Source of the DNA: Lindgomyces ingoldianus
Taxonomy: Eukaryota > Ascomycota > Dothideomycetes > Pleosporales > Lindgomycetaceae
DNA: 64,000 bases
Direction: 5' to 3'
NCBI RefSeq assembly: GCF_010093535.1
Contig: NW_022985170.1
Location: 1,207,492 to 1,271,491 of the forward strand
Positions 45,769-59,413 of this stretch are shown in pieces. The notes under the pieces are model-generated. The model ran no database searches. It was not told where the DNA came from and worked only from the letters and a program-made list of their open reading frames with translations. The position numbers were made by a program, and so were the translations under genes. Position 1 is the first letter of the stretch; every line of letters begins with the position of its first letter.

Positions 45769-46001
45769 CTAGTTATATTCTACCTATACTCTACCTTATT
45801 TATTAAGACTTGCCTTAGTAATGCTATACATTAAAATAGGCTAGTTACACTATATAAATAGCTTTATAAATAGTGTAAAGTGTTTTAGGCTATTATTATC
45901 TAGCCTTTATACGCTTACTTTTTAAGTAATTTAGTAGCGTATAGGCTATTTTATGCAAAGTTTTATAACAGAATAGTGTAGAATCTTTATGTAAGTAAGT
46001 A
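45769..46001 (+). mobile_element. D1 interior, resumed
   Basis: Matches 55455-55690 of the D2 interior (for example TTATTTATTARGACTTRCCTTAGTAATGCT). It ends where element A5 inserts at TA. Confidence 0.75.
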
Positions 46002-47306
46002 ACGTACTTCACAGGCAAGTTGCTCACACACCTAAGTCGCTTACTTTTACTAAGACCCCACCCTAATAAACTCTATTATAGCCTATAACAACCTGCTCTA
46101 GCACTATATAGTACAGTACAGCCTAGAATATTATTTAGATACTACTTCTACTTCTTACTTATATATTTGCGTGTTATGCCTAGTCTAATTGCACTATCTA
46201 TAGCGCCTTTAGAATAGCTTACCTACTTTAGCTTACACCTGCTTTTTTACCTTTTTTTATTACTATGTGCTCTAAACTTCTTTAGAGCTGTTAAGCGTAA
46301 GCTTTTTTAAATTATTAAAGTTTTTTTTACTTTAATCTACTTTTTTTTATATAATTTATATTATATAGCAGCCTTATTAGCTTTATAAAGCTTAGTAATT
46401 TTTTATTACACTAATACTAGCTTATATATAATTATTACTACTTTTTTTAAAACTTTTTTAAACACTTTAACTATAAAAGTTAGTAAACTATTTATATGCT
46501 TTTAAATTTTAATTTTTATAAGTATTAATTATAACTTAAGTTTTAAAGTATTACTTAAAGTTTATAACTACTAAAGCTAATTATATATAAGTAGTAGTAG
46601 TAATAAAGTGCATAACTTTACATTAAGGCCTATTATAACTTATTATAAGTTAAAAGAAACTAATCTAGTGCTTTAAAACTTTTCTTAAATATTACTAAAA
46701 GTAATTATAGTATTATAAGCTACTTTAAAGCATAGTAAAAACTTTATTTTTATAATATAAGTAATTTAGTTATATATAAAGTTTTTAGCTTAGCGCTTAT
46801 ACACTTTTTTTAAAAGAGTGAAATAACCTATATTAAGTAGCTATAAAAAGTGTAATAAGTAAAAAAGTATATAAATAGTAATAATCTTATTATTTTTATA
46901 GTATTACTAAAAATAAAGTAAGTTATAGCTTTTATAGCTATTAATAACTAGCAGATAGTAGCTGCTAACAGTACACTTCTTTATATACATGTTAAAGTGC
47001 TTTAACTAGTTTAGACTAAGCTAATTAGTAGTCTAGCTATGCTTAAAGACTATAATAACTTAATTTTAAAGTAAATTTTTTTATACTAGTTTAAAAAGTA
47101 ATTACTACTTTAAAAAATAATAAAGAGTAGAATAGCTTCCTTTTTAGCATTAATACTCTAAATAGCTGTTGTCTACTTCTAGTTACCTAGCTAGACTACT
47201 TTTAGCTATTCTTATCTCTCTAAACTTATAATAACTACTCTAGTAAATATTTAGCGTATTATAAACTTTATTTTATTAAAGTTATATATATTATTATTTT
47301 AAATAC
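46002..47306 (-). mobile_element. A-family long copy (A5) with transposase relic, right end not seen
   Basis: Starts ACGTACTTCACAGGCAAG after TA. Unlike other A copies it reads on the minus strand into a transposase C-terminus aligned with that of C2 (RRYRxCNxTRHNTQ, near 46200). It then contains the shared core seen in the A/B centres and in C. It is cut at 47307 by a reversed D element. It links the A foldback family to a pogo-type transposase. Confidence 0.65.
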
Positions 47307-48634
47307 TGTTTGTACGCAGCAGCAGCGTCACGGTTTAGATACAAGCTATCGCGTACAAGCAGGATCACGTATCTATGTCACATGATGCTTGTGCGCAAAC
47401 CTCTTTGCGCAAACATCTAGATATCCCCCTTTTTCCCTATATAGAAGAAAGACAAGAGCAATAGAACTAGAAATATATTACCCTTGCTTTACCTACTTTG
47501 TACACTGTGCACACTGTACACCACTCTTACTTTTGCTACTTAAGTGCTTATACTATAAGCAGCTAGCTATTAGAGCCTATTTAACACTAATTAGTAGTTA
47601 ATTTAATTAACTATAAATTAGTAAAAGTAATAATAAAGTACTTATACTTTATAAGGTACTTTAGTTTGTTACCTATCTCTTAGAAAGAGTAATAATAGAG
47701 CATTTACACTTTATAAGGTACTTTGTTTAGTTACCTATCTTTTAGGATAGTAGATTAATCCTTTACATTATACAGTAAGCTCTACTACTGTACAAAGTAA
47801 GAAGAAGATAGTGTAAGACACACACTAAAGCTATTAAAGCTGCACAACCTAGCAGCTAGATAACAGCAGTACCTGCGTGATCTACTAGAAAAGTAATTAA
47901 CTATACTATTATAATAAAATTCTACTAGTAACTAACAACTCTATGTAATAATAAAAAAAATAAAAAAAATATTCTATTATATAAATAACTTACAAAGGAT
48001 ATAAGAATATTAGAGGTAACACTATAAAACAAGACTAGCCTAGAGTACTAGAATAATAAGATTAACATGTTAAAGGCTTTAATAAGCCTATAAACTTAAT
48101 TATATATAAGTTATATAATTACTAATTTATATATAATAACTTAAAAGAGCGCTACTTTTCTAAGTTTATATATAGAGAATTTTAAAAAATAAACACTATA
48201 AGACTTTTTAGCACTTAGCTATATGTTTAAAAAAGAGCTTATATAAGTGCTAAAAAATAAAAAGATTACACTATAGCTAAGTAATAAAAGTACCTAAGCC
48301 TAAAAGCTGTATAATATAGCATAAAAGAAGGTAATTGCACTAAAAAAGCTTTATATATAACCTTTATTACTATATAAAGCTCTATATAAAAGTAGACTAA
48401 ACATAATGCTGCTAATAATACTAAATGTACTAGCATTACCTGCTTCTACACCTTAGCTAGCACTACACTAATTACTATATAAACAATACATGCTACTCTA
48501 CCTAACACCTGCTCTACACTCTTAATTATACACACTACTAATACTACTTATATAATCTATACTACATTGCAACTTATATAAACTTCTACTTTAAAAGAAA
48601 ACTACTAAAGAAAAACTTTTAGTAAATAAAATTA
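47307..48634 (-). mobile_element. D-family element (D3), reversed, partial
   Basis: Begins with a reversed 280-bp D LTR (47307-47586), followed by D interior matching D2 from 59105 downward, with the repeats found there. Ends at the C3 insertion. Beyond C3 the D sequence does not resume. Confidence 0.75.
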
Positions 48635-49749
48635 ACGTACCTAACAGGTTAGCCGGCCACACAGGTTGGCCGGCCACTTTTGCTAAGCCCCTACTAAAAC
48701 CACCCTATTCTCTCGCAAAACAGCCCACTTTAGCCCTGTACAAAGTAATATAACATAAGATATTATTTAGAGTCTACTTCTACTACTTACTTACATATAC
48801 ATAAGTTATGCCTAGTCTAATTACACTACCTATATTGCCTTTAACTTAGCTTATCTTTTTTAGTGTGCACCTGCGTCTTTAGCTTTTTTCTATTACTACG
48901 CGCTCTAAACTTCTTTAAAGTAGTTAGATAAGCTTTATTCTAAACTATTAAAGTCTCTTCTGCCTAAATCTGCTTTCTTTTATGTAATTTATATTGCGTA
49001 GTAGCTTTATTTACTACTTAAAGCTCTATAATCTTATAGCCTACTTTATTATATTAATGCTCTAGATAACTATTATTTACTTTTTATTACCTTACTATAT
49101 TACTTTTAGCTATCTTTATCTCTCTAAAGCTGTAACAACTGCTCTAGTTAATATCTAGCCTATTATAAAGCCTAACTTATTAAAGTTATACTTATTTTAA
49201 TTTTAGATACTATACTTAGCTTTTATGTTAGCTACTAGGTAAAACTAGCCCTAGATAACTTCTAGATCCTTATAAAGCGCTTTTTTATAATTATACTTAT
49301 AATTAAACTTTATTATAAACTTAGAGCAGTGCTTAACCTATATACTAGGCTAGTTTAAGCTAACCTAGCCTAGATTACGCTCTATAGGTAAGGAATTAGC
49401 TATATTAGCTATAGCTATAAGCCTAAGAGGAAATCTGTGTGTAATAAGCTTAAGTATGTACTTAATAACTACCTTCTTTTTAAGCTTAGCTAGATTCCTT
49501 AATTTAGGCTAGCATTCTACTTGTAAAGGCTGTCTAGCGCGTTAATTGCTTAGTGTTGTGTAAGAGACATTATAGATAGCTGTAGTGTGTTGTAAGAAAA
49601 GTTTTAAGTCTTATTTAAAAGCCTAAAAAGCAAGCTATATCTAATGTTCTTTAGAAGATTTAATCTAGTGTTATTGTTAAGGCATTATGTAGATAGGTAG
49701 AGTTTAGTAGGGGCTTAGCAAAAGTGGCCGGCCAACCTGTTAGGTACGT
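48635..49749 (-). mobile_element. C-family element, copy C3
   Basis: 1115 bp with TA at both edges, in reverse orientation to C1/C2 (the transposase end is near the left, with the GGCTGTTTTGCGAGAG-type block reversed). RIP-mutated interior, preserved ends. Confidence 0.8.
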
Positions 49750-50650
49750 TAGTAGTTTTATCTTTACATATAATAATATTTAAAATATTGTTAAAGTATG
49801 CCTTAAGTTAGTTAGCATCTACTAGTAATAGTAAAAATAGTGTTAAAGTTTCTAAAATATAGTATATATGTAAAGATAGGATGGTAGGTAGCACAAATAG
49901 CACTAAGAGCAAGCTTTTAGAGAAAGATAGGAGTGTATTATAAGAGAGACAAATTGCTGCTAAGCCTTGCTTGTTAGGATTTATACTTATATACAAAGCA
50001 CAGGTTATACAACCTCTAAACAGGTTAGGTGAGGCTATACTAGCCTGTTCTATAACATCTAGCCTTACATTATCCCCTCTTATAGTAGTTCTACAACTTA
50101 GAGAATAGAACAGATAATAATAAGCCTAAGTAGTATAAAAAAGTGTTACATAATACTTTAAAAACTTACTCTTACTTATTTTAGTTAATTTTATGCAAGT
50201 TTATTTAAAAATAACCTAGAGTTATTAAGTAAAAGTAAAGTAAAAGTATAAAGTAAAAGTAAAGGTAAAATAGCAGTATATTTTACACTAATAAAGTAGT
50301 AGTTAGGATAGTATATATAGGGTCTAACTATTCTAGAAATTTATCTTCTTTATACTTTTACCCTCTTTATAGCTTAGAATTTAGAAGATTTTAAACTTTT
50401 TAAAGTAAGTATATTTTAAGCTACTTTAGCATAATCTAGTGTAAAGGAGTGCTAATAAGCTTTAATAGTCTTATTTTATTTTACTTACACTTACTTATTA
50501 CTTAATTTACTTTTAGCTTTTTTTTTTATGCTTAACTTTACTTAACAACTTTAAAATAGACTTTTATAGCTTACTTTATTATACTCTAGCTATAGTTTTT
50601 TTTTAAAGAAGATTAATTAGTCTCTACTAATATAAACTTACACTTTAATA
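49750..50650. other. AT-rich DNA, probably Gypsy2 end or another relic
   Basis: No motif recognised. It lies where the 3' LTR of the second Gypsy element should be, but no partner LTR is in the window to confirm this. Confidence 0.35.
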
Positions 50651-50659
50651 ACTTTTATA

Positions 50660-51480
50660 TTTAATGCGTTAACAAAATGTCCTGTAAAGGCATTATAAAT
50701 AAAAGTAGTAGCTGTTATATGCTTATAAATAATAAGTTATATTATAGCATAAAAAAGAAAAAATTAAGTACACTAAGTGTGCTTATTACTTTAAATCTAG
50801 TAAAAAGTGCTTTAAGGTGTGTATTCTAGCTCCTTCTAGCGTATTTACACGCAGTCTGTCTAGGCTAACTCTAGATAGCTCTCTATTACCTTTAAACCTA
50901 AATAATAAGCTTTTAAGAACACTATGCTTAATATTTTAGCCTCTATTAATCTACTTAACTTTGCTTAGTTAGTGTAAGCTAACATAACAGTTATATTATA
51001 AGTAAACACTATTATTTAGTACTTTTAAGTGTAAGTTTTTTTATTATAGCATAATCTAGCTTAATTAGCTCTGTTCTAGCTCTTAATAGTTTACAGTAAA
51101 AATAAAATCTTATACAACAACTATTTATACACGCGCAGTAGTGTTATAAGCAAAATTGCTAAGACTAGAGTTGTTTTTAAAAAGCGCGCCTACTCTAAAG
51201 CTAATATTACTAAGAAAAAGAAGAAAAAGTGTAAGGCACTTAAAAAAAACTTTAATAAAAATAAAGCTATAATAACTCTATCTAAAAAAGTAAGTGTGCG
51301 CTATTTTTAACTATTCTAGTGCTAACTAGCATAATAAAAGAAATATAGTGTTAAAAGTGTCTATGTTACTAAAGCTAAGCAATGTTATTATGTTAATGCT
51401 ACTAAAGCTGCTAATGTAATCTACTGTGTCTCTAAAAAGCATAATAAAGCTAATAATATTAAAAATAAGGCTAGTTAAGA
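50660..51480 (+). pseudogene. antisense Cys-cluster ORF of Gypsy2
   Basis: On the strand opposite to Gypsy2 pol, a frame at 50766 reads KYTKCAYYFKSSKKCFKV, a CX2CX6C cluster in which the second Cys codon is now Tyr (50778, 50787, 50808). It continues open to a TAG near 50940 with an SRLTLDSSLLPLNLNNKLL stretch. Further coding-like sequence on the same strand (AKQCYYVNATKAANV near 51380) may belong to it after a frameshift. Position and spacing match the Gypsy1 antisense ORF. Limits are approximate. Confidence 0.45.
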
Positions 51481-52149
51481 TTAAACCTTAGCTAAAAAAA
51501 GTAGCTAACTAAGTATAATAAAAAATATTTTAATAGTTATTCTGCTATTATAAATTTACTTATAAAGAATCTTAATATCTAATCTAGAGCTCTAATAGCA
51601 TAATCTAGTGTAATCTAGTGCATCCTATAGTAAAAATAGTTAAGAATGTATAGTATAGTGTAGCTTTAAGTTTTTTAGCTTAAGCTTTTTTTTCTTTTTT
51701 TAATAAAGTTAAATACCTTTACATTATGTCTTTTAAACTTAAAGTGTACCTATTTTAGTAGTAATAAATTAATCTGCTTTTAGCTTACTTACTTTATAGC
51801 TTTTTTATTCTAAAAATCTTAGAATATTTTACTAGACTTAAACTTTACTTTTTTTTTACTAGTATATGTTATTCTAGGCTAAAATATTTATTTTTTCTAC
51901 ATAATAAATTTCTTTAGGTTAAAATAACTTTTTTTTTAACTCTAGTAAGCTATTCTATGCTAGAATAGCCTTATTTAGTCTAAATAAGAAATCTTAAGTT
52001 TAAATAAGCTATGTTGTCTTTTTATTTCTATAGCGCTATTAAACACTTCTAGTTAAAAAAACCTTAAGTAAAAAAAAATAAGATAAAAGTAGCTATACTT
52101 AATTTATTAAGTTACTTTTTTTTTCTAAAAAGTTTAACTTAAACTAGTA

Positions 52150-55098
52150 TAATTTAATCTTTTACTATGTATTCCTCTACTTTTTTAAAACACTTTTAAT
52201 GTGTTTAAGCTAATGTTAGGTTAAAGTTTTTATAAGTTTTTTTTAAATAAATAACTTTTTTATTTAATAAAATATTTTTATACTTTAACTAAATTCTATT
52301 TCTAGTTAAGTATTTTCTTTATATAGTACATATTATCTTTTATAGCGTGTAGAGTGTCTATAATTAGTTTTAATTACAACTTAAAACGCCTTTTTTAGGT
52401 ATATAGCTTTAAAAGTAAGATATAGAACACTAGATAAACTTCTTCTAAATTAAGTAGGTCTACTTTATACACCTTTATACTAATCTAGCTTATAACTTTT
52501 TTTAGTTTTAAAAACTTCTAGTCTAACTTTTTTTTTAGCTTTATTAATTTTATATGTTTATTAAAGACTAATACCTTATTTTTTACTTACAGCTGTATAT
52601 GCTTTTATTATTTGTCTACATACTTTTTTTAATATGTATTTGTAGTAATAATTTTCTAGCAGCATTCTAACTATAGAGTAAGTGCTTTTATAGTAACTTT
52701 ATTTACTATGTGTAATTCCCTCTAACCTAGAAGTTCTTTAGGCTAATCTAGCCCTCTTAAGTTTGCTCTATAGTATGCTTAGAAAGAAGTAACTCCTATA
52801 GTTACATGTACACTATTATTATATATAAACTTTACTATTAGTAACTACATTGCCTAATTATCTTATTTTAGGTAATAGTAACATCTAAAGTACTATTCTA
52901 AAGTTTAGTTTTATCTTTTAGTCTACTTATTAGTCTTAAAATAGTAGGCTAACAAGAGAATTTTTTATGTGCTAAAATAGTAATAAAAACTATCTTAGTA
53001 CTTTAAGTTTATTATTAGCTTTTAATTAAAAATAATGTTTTTTAAAACTTTATAAAAGTAAATAACTTTTTTTAACTAAACTTTTACTAGGTTTAAAGCC
53101 TCCTAATTAGCTTTAGCTAGCATGTAGTAGGCTATCTTAGTAAGACAGTCTACTATTATAAGAATTACATTATATACTAACTCTAAGTATTTATAAGAGG
53201 GCAGCTGTGTTATAAAATCTATTATAACATCCTGCTAAAGCCTATTAGGCAGTAGTAAAAGGTAAAAGAGCTTATATAGGCAGTGTTATAAAGCTACTAA
53301 TTATCTACACCTTAGGCAGTTATTATAGTACACCTTTACATTCTTTTTAAGCTCTTTTTAATTATATTAATATATAATCTTTTTAAGCGTCTTTTTTACA
53401 CTAAAGTAGCCTACTAGTAGGCTGTTATAGCACTTTTAGAACACTTCTGCCTTTTCTTAGTCTATTATTAGGGTCTTTTTTTTATATTAGCTATAGCATG
53501 TTGTTCTAGCCTATTTTAGAGATAAGTACTTTTATTAAAGTTCTTTTTATTCTTTATTTTACTTTTAGTGTTTAATAAGTCTATTTTGTTATAGTTTTCT
53601 CTAATACTTAATATAAAGTTTTTATTATTATTTTTTTTTTAGTTCTTTGCTTATAGCTTTTTTAAAATTTAGCTATTTTAGCCTTTATTTTTTTTTAAAA
53701 GTAGTCTTTAGCTAAGCCTAAAGAATTTTAAGAATGTATAATAGCTATAACTATTAATTTCTCTTTATAATCTTATTAATTTAAGAGGTTACACATGTTT
53801 ATTACATACACTATATTTTTTAAGAAGGCTGTTATAACTTTTTAATGTAGTTAAGTTTTTTTAAAGGTCTATCTACTAAGTTTAGCTTCTCTAGATAGTG
53901 TGTAATAATAAAATTATATTCTATTATCTTTTTATAAGCTTAGACTTGCTAGTAGTTTAAAGTTTTAGTTTTTATAAACTAGTAAAAATTATTATAGTTT
54001 ATAAAAAGTTTAAATAGTAGACTTTAAAAGTAATGTTGCTAATATGCTAAACTTTTATTAATAGTAAGCAACTCTTTATTATAAGTATTATAATTATACT
54101 TAGCCTTACTTTTCTTTTTTAAAAAGAAGCTAATTACCTTTTATTAAGCCTTTTTAGTCTTATCTAAGACTAATTAGCTTAAAATGCTATAAATTACACC
54201 TTTTAAAGTGTTAACTTTTACCTTAGTTTTTCTATTAGTATTAAAATAAGCTAATATAGAAACCTTAAAAAAAATAAGTTTTAAAGCTTTTAAAAAGCTG
54301 CTTTGCCTTTAAAACTAATATTAAGCTTCTAACTTTCTTTCTACTTTTACTTTTAACTACCCTTTACTGTGTCTAGGCCCTTCTAGGTTAGTTTAGTAAA
54401 AAGTAAGGTAATTAAAGAGAAGTTAGTAATAAACTGCCTATAGTAGTTTATAAACCCTATAAAAACATAAATATTCTAAATAGTCTTTAGCATTAGCTAC
54501 TTCTAGATTATTTTAATTTTTAAAGAGTTAACTTTAACTTCTTCTAGGTAAACTATGTACTCTAGGTACTTAGTCTTCTATATATAAAATTTATACTTAC
54601 TAAGTTTTAAAAAAAGCTTTACTTTATATAATTTTTATAGCACTTTTTTAATGTAAATAACTTGTTCCTCTTTTATGTTAAAATAGACTAGAATATTGTT
54701 AAAGTACATAATACACATTACATTAACTAACTTTACTAAGGCCTAGTTAATATAAGCCTAGAAAGCTATAAGAGCATTAGTAAGACTAAAAAGTATAACT
54801 TAGTACTTAAAATAACTATATTAAGTCTAAAATGCTATCTTCTACTTATCTCCTTTATAAATATATAATATATAGTACGCATTATAGATATCTAGCTTTA
54901 TATACTACTTTACCTTTCTAAGTTTCTTAAAAGATTTTAAAATAAGTAGTAGTAAGTAATAATTTTTTATTATAATCTAGTTTAGGCTTTTATAATTTAT
55001 ATAAAGCCTTAACTTTTTATTTTTTTTATAAATAGAATTAAAGCTTTTATAAAAGACTTAGACCTCTAAATCTACTTTTTTTTATAAATAATTATTAA
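52150..55098 (-). pseudogene. Gypsy2 pol relic, C-terminal part (RT, integrase, chromodomain)
   Basis: Leftward reading starts in the RT N-terminus (KNKKLRLYINYKSLN and then YYLLLLI, matching the usual VDYRxLN...YPLPLI region). It goes on through KLDIYNAYYILYIYKGDK and ILFSLTNALIAF to MCIMYFNNILVYFN (54692-54706), where the YLDD Asp residues are Asn. The integrase core reads QDVIIDFITQLP (53199-53234). A chromodomain-like end follows near 52180-52340. RIP stops throughout. The 5' part of the gene lies to the right of D2, at 59594 onward. Confidence 0.8.
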
Positions 55099-55822
55099 TG
55101 TTAAATAGGCTCTAACAGCTAGCTGCTTATAGTATAAGCACTTAAGTAGTAAGAGTAAGAGTGGTGTACAGTGTGCACAGTGTACAAAGTAGGTAAGGTA
55201 AAGGCAATATGTTTTTAGTTCTATTACTCTTATTTTTTCTTTATATAAAAGAAAAGAAAGATATCTAAATATTTATGTATAAAAGTTTACACATAAGCAT
55301 TATATAATATAGATATGTAATCCTACTTATGCACAATTACTTATATCTAGACTATAACACTGCTGCTGTGTATAAACACTAGCAACTTTTCTTTTTATCT
55401 AAAAAGTTACCTTCTGTACACATTGCCTCTTTTCTGTCTATGTAGGTCTATTTAATTACATTCTACTTTTACTTTACCTTATTTATTAGGACTTACCTTA
55501 GTAATGCTGTATATTAAAATAAGCTAGTTATGCTATATAAATAGCTTTATAAATAGTGTAAAGTGTTTTAAGCTATTATTATCTAGCTTTTATACACTTA
55601 CTTTATAAGTAATTTAGTAGTGTATAAGCTATTTTATGTAGAGTTTTATGCTAGAATAGTTTAAAATCTTTGCGTAGGCAGGTGCGTAGAAAAGTGTATA
55701 TAATAAGGGTTTTTTTTTTTTTTACTTTTTTTTTTTATCTTTTACTTTTTAAGCTTTACTATATAATTCTCTAGCTCTTTTCTCTTTTTGTATAGTGCTA
55801 ATAGTAACAGATACTTCTGCCT

Positions 55823-55845
55823 GCACACACACACACACACACACA
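55823..55845 (+). repeat. (CA)n microsatellite
   Basis: About ten CA units in the D2 interior, just before the possible gag start. Confidence 0.85.
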
Positions 55846-58419
55846 GATACAGAGAGATGTCTCTTTAGCCTTCCTTCTCTACTACTAGCGCTGTTAGTGC
55901 GGGCGTCTTTAACATCCTTGTGTAGTCTAGCAGCTTAGAGCGCATCTGTGTTACTCTTTTAACTAGTTTTACTACTAATTAGTAGTTTATTTAGTGTTTT
56001 AGTATAAATATATAAATTTTTTAGCTCTTTTACTTTCTTTTTATATAAAATGCTAATTATAGATAGGCTAAGAAGTAGCATGTAGCAGCTTTACTATTTT
56101 ATAGTATTAATATTATTTTACTTACTAGCACTAATCTGCAGCTGTGGGCAGCAAAGGTTATAAGTTATAAGAGGTACTTTTATGTAGTTTTAGTTTAAAG
56201 TTATAGTTAAGTTTTAGTAACTTTATATACTTATTATTATAGTAGCACTACTAGTGCCTTTTTTTTTATTAAGTGTTATATGCTAGCTAACTTCTAGGCT
56301 AATGCCTACACCTTATGCGTATAGCAGAGCTATGGTCTGCATTATAACTACTACATATAAGAGGTGGTGTGTTTTTTTTTTTTATATACTAGATAAATAA
56401 ACTATCTTTTTTATATATTCTTCTCTTCTAATTTTATAATAAAAAAATAAAAAAGATAGGCTTTATATAAAGATGTTATTAGTCTAGTTAGTCTAAAGCA
56501 TCTTTATGTATAAGATCTAGCTAGTCTACAGATGCTTCTATCTAAACAGAGAGGCAGTTAGTTAAGACTAATAATTAAAAAGCTTAGTTTAGTGTTTTTT
56601 TTATATATACATCTACTAAGTTGTCTTTACTATTAATTTACTTTATTTTAGTAATTTCTTTTTTCTTATATAATTTATAGAGTAATATAATGTTAATTAT
56701 AAGTTACTTTTTACTAGTAGTGCTTAGCTTAATAAAGTAATTATATAGAAACCTTAAATCTATGCAGATTACTACTAGAATTAGTAGTAGTTTAAGCATT
56801 TATATAATTTACTATAAAGTTGTACTAAAAGTAATTATATTATTAAACTTTTTAACTATTTTATATAGTTTACTAGTAAAGACACTCCTAGTTACTCTTT
56901 TACACTTAGTAAAATTCTAGTGTATAATGTTGCCTAGTATTTTAAAGTAGTTGCTTTACTTTATATAGTTTTTATTACTTAATATAATTAAAAATTCTAG
57001 CTGTAAGCTAAAGTTTTTATTATTAGTAAATAATTTATTTATAAAGATAAATAGCTTTGCATAATTAAGCTATAATAGTAGAAAAGTAAAACTACACTTA
57101 CTATTATTTATCTACTATTAGATTTATGTGTTAAGTGTGTTAATATTGTTATACAAAGAGTTTATAGTTTATGTAGTAATAAAAAGGTTAAATGCTGCCT
57201 CTAGTTAACATATAGATGTAATGTATACCCCTTTTACACATTACTTAATATATTATTGTGCAGCATTCTTGTCCTTTAGGTTAATTATATAAAAGTAGCT
57301 TACTTATCTCTTCTAAGTAAAAACTACTATGTTATGTGTAAGTTTAATCTTTTTATTATTAAACTTAATAGGCTACTTTTTTACTAAAATAGTTTTACTT
57401 TTTACATAAAACTTTACTTTTTACAGTTTTTTTTTTCTTTTTACACAAAAATTTTTATTATAATGCTTAAGGTGTTGTATAAATGCTTCTAGTTATATCT
57501 AGGGCCTATGTTATGCATATAGTGCATATTTGCCTAACCTTCTAGAATATCTAGAAAGATGTCTGTGTACTAAGTTTTTTAGATATCTAGCTATTAACAT
57601 AGATTAATAAAAATCTTTATTTTATTTATAAAGATGTTATATAGTTAACTTATATAGTTATTATCTTTTTTTATGCCTTTTAGAATTATATAATCTTGTC
57701 TGCTAAGAGTTTTTTTTTAGCAGTTTCCCTTTAGGGTGGAAGTTTATATAGGTTGTGATGTGGTATAGATTATGTAGGTAGTATTAGTAGTGTGTATAAT
57801 TAAGGGTGTGGAGCAGGTGTTAGGTAGGGTAGCATGTATTATTTATACAGTGATTAGTGTAGTGCTAGCTAAGGTGTAGGAGCAAGTAATGCTAGTATGT
57901 TTAGTGTTAATAGCAGCATTGTGTTTAGTCTACTTCTGTGTAGAGCCTTATATAGTAATAAAGGTTATATATAAAGCTTTTTTAGTGTAATTACTTTTTT
58001 TTATGCTATATTATACAGCTTCTAGGCTTAGGTACCTTTATTACTTAGCTATAGTGTAATTTCTTTGTTCTCTAGCACTTATATAAGCTTTTTTTTAAAT
58101 ACGTAGCTAAGTGCTTAGTGTCTATTTTTTTAAAATTCTTTATATATAAACTTAAAAAAGTAGCGCCCTTCTAAGTTATTATGCGTAGATTAGTAATTAT
58201 ATAACTTATATATAATTAAGTTTATAAGCTTATTAAAGCTTTTAACATGTTAATTTTATTATTTTAGTACTTTAGGCTAGTCTTATTTTATAGTGTTACC
58301 TCTAATATCCTTATGTTCTTTATAAGTTATTTATATAATAAAAATTATTTCTTATTCTTTTTATTATTACATAGAGTTGTTAGTTACTAGTAGGATTTTA
58401 TTATAATAGTATAGTTAAT

Positions 58420-58940
58420 TACTTTTCTAGTAGATTATATAGGTACTGCTATTATTTAGCTACTAGGTTAAGCAGCTTTAATAGCTTTAGTGTGCACTTT
58501 ACACTATCTTCTTTTTACTTTATATAGTAGTAGAGCTTGCTGTATAATGTAAAGAATTAATTTACTATTCTAAAAAATAAGTAACTAAATAAAGTACTTT
58601 ATAAAGTATAAATGCTTTATTATTACTTTTTCTAAAAGATAAGTAATAAAATAAAGTGCCTTATAAAGTATAAAGTTAATTACTTGTGCAGTAGATTACA
58701 CAGGTACTGCTATTATCTAGCTACTAAGTTGTGCAGCTTTAATAGCTTTAGTGTGCGCCTTACACTATCTCCTTTTTACTTTGTATAGTAGCAGAGCTTG
58801 CTGTATAATGTAAAAAATTAATATGCTATTATCTAGCTACTAGGTTATTTAGCTTTAATAGCTTTAGTATGTGTCTTACACTATCTTCTTTTTACTTTAT
58901 ATAGTAGCAGGGCTTACTGTATAATGTAAAGAATTAATCT
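58420..58940 (+). repeat. three direct repeats in the D interior
   Basis: A unit containing GTACTGCTATTATYTAGCTAC, a TTTAATAGCTTTAGTRTG stretch and AGAGCTTGCTGTATAATG recurs at about 58420, 58684 and 58826. Two units are also present in the reversed copy at 62450-62680. Confidence 0.7.
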
Positions 58941-59105
58941 ACTATTCTAAGAAATAAGTAACTAAATAAAGTACTTTATAAAGTATAAGTGCTTTATTAT
59001 TACTCTTTCTAAAAAATAAGTAATAAAATAAAGTACTTTATAAAGTATAAGTACTTTATTATTACTCTTACTAATTTATAGTTAATTAAATTAACTACTA
59101 ATTAG

Positions 59106-59385
59106 TGTTAAATAGGCTCTAATAGCTAGCTGCTTATAGTATAAGCACTTAAGTAGTAAAAGTAAGAGTAGTGTATAGTGTGCACAGTGTATAAGGTAGA
59201 TAAGGTAAAAGTAACATATTTTTAGTTTTATTACTCTTGTCTTTTCTTTATATAGAGGAAAAGGGGGATATCTAGATGTTTGTGCACAGAGGTTCGCGCA
59301 CAAGCATTATGTGACATAGATACGTGATCCTGCTCGTGCACGATTGCTTGTATCTAGACTGTGACGCTGCTGCTGCGTACAGACA
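59106..59385 (+). repeat. second LTR of D2 (280 bp)
   Basis: TGTTAAATAGGC to GCGTACAGACA, with RIP in the left half and little in the right half. It is followed by the same CTGGCAACTTTT as after the left LTR. Confidence 0.85.
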
Positions 59386-59413
59386 CTGGCAACTTTTCTT
59401 TTTTTTTTTTTTT

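Noticed and set aside
47389..47601. ORF repeated at 47389 and 59091, first thought a conserved small protein
   Set aside because: It lies in the D LTR and its edge; repetition comes from the LTR, and less mutated copies do not keep the frame.
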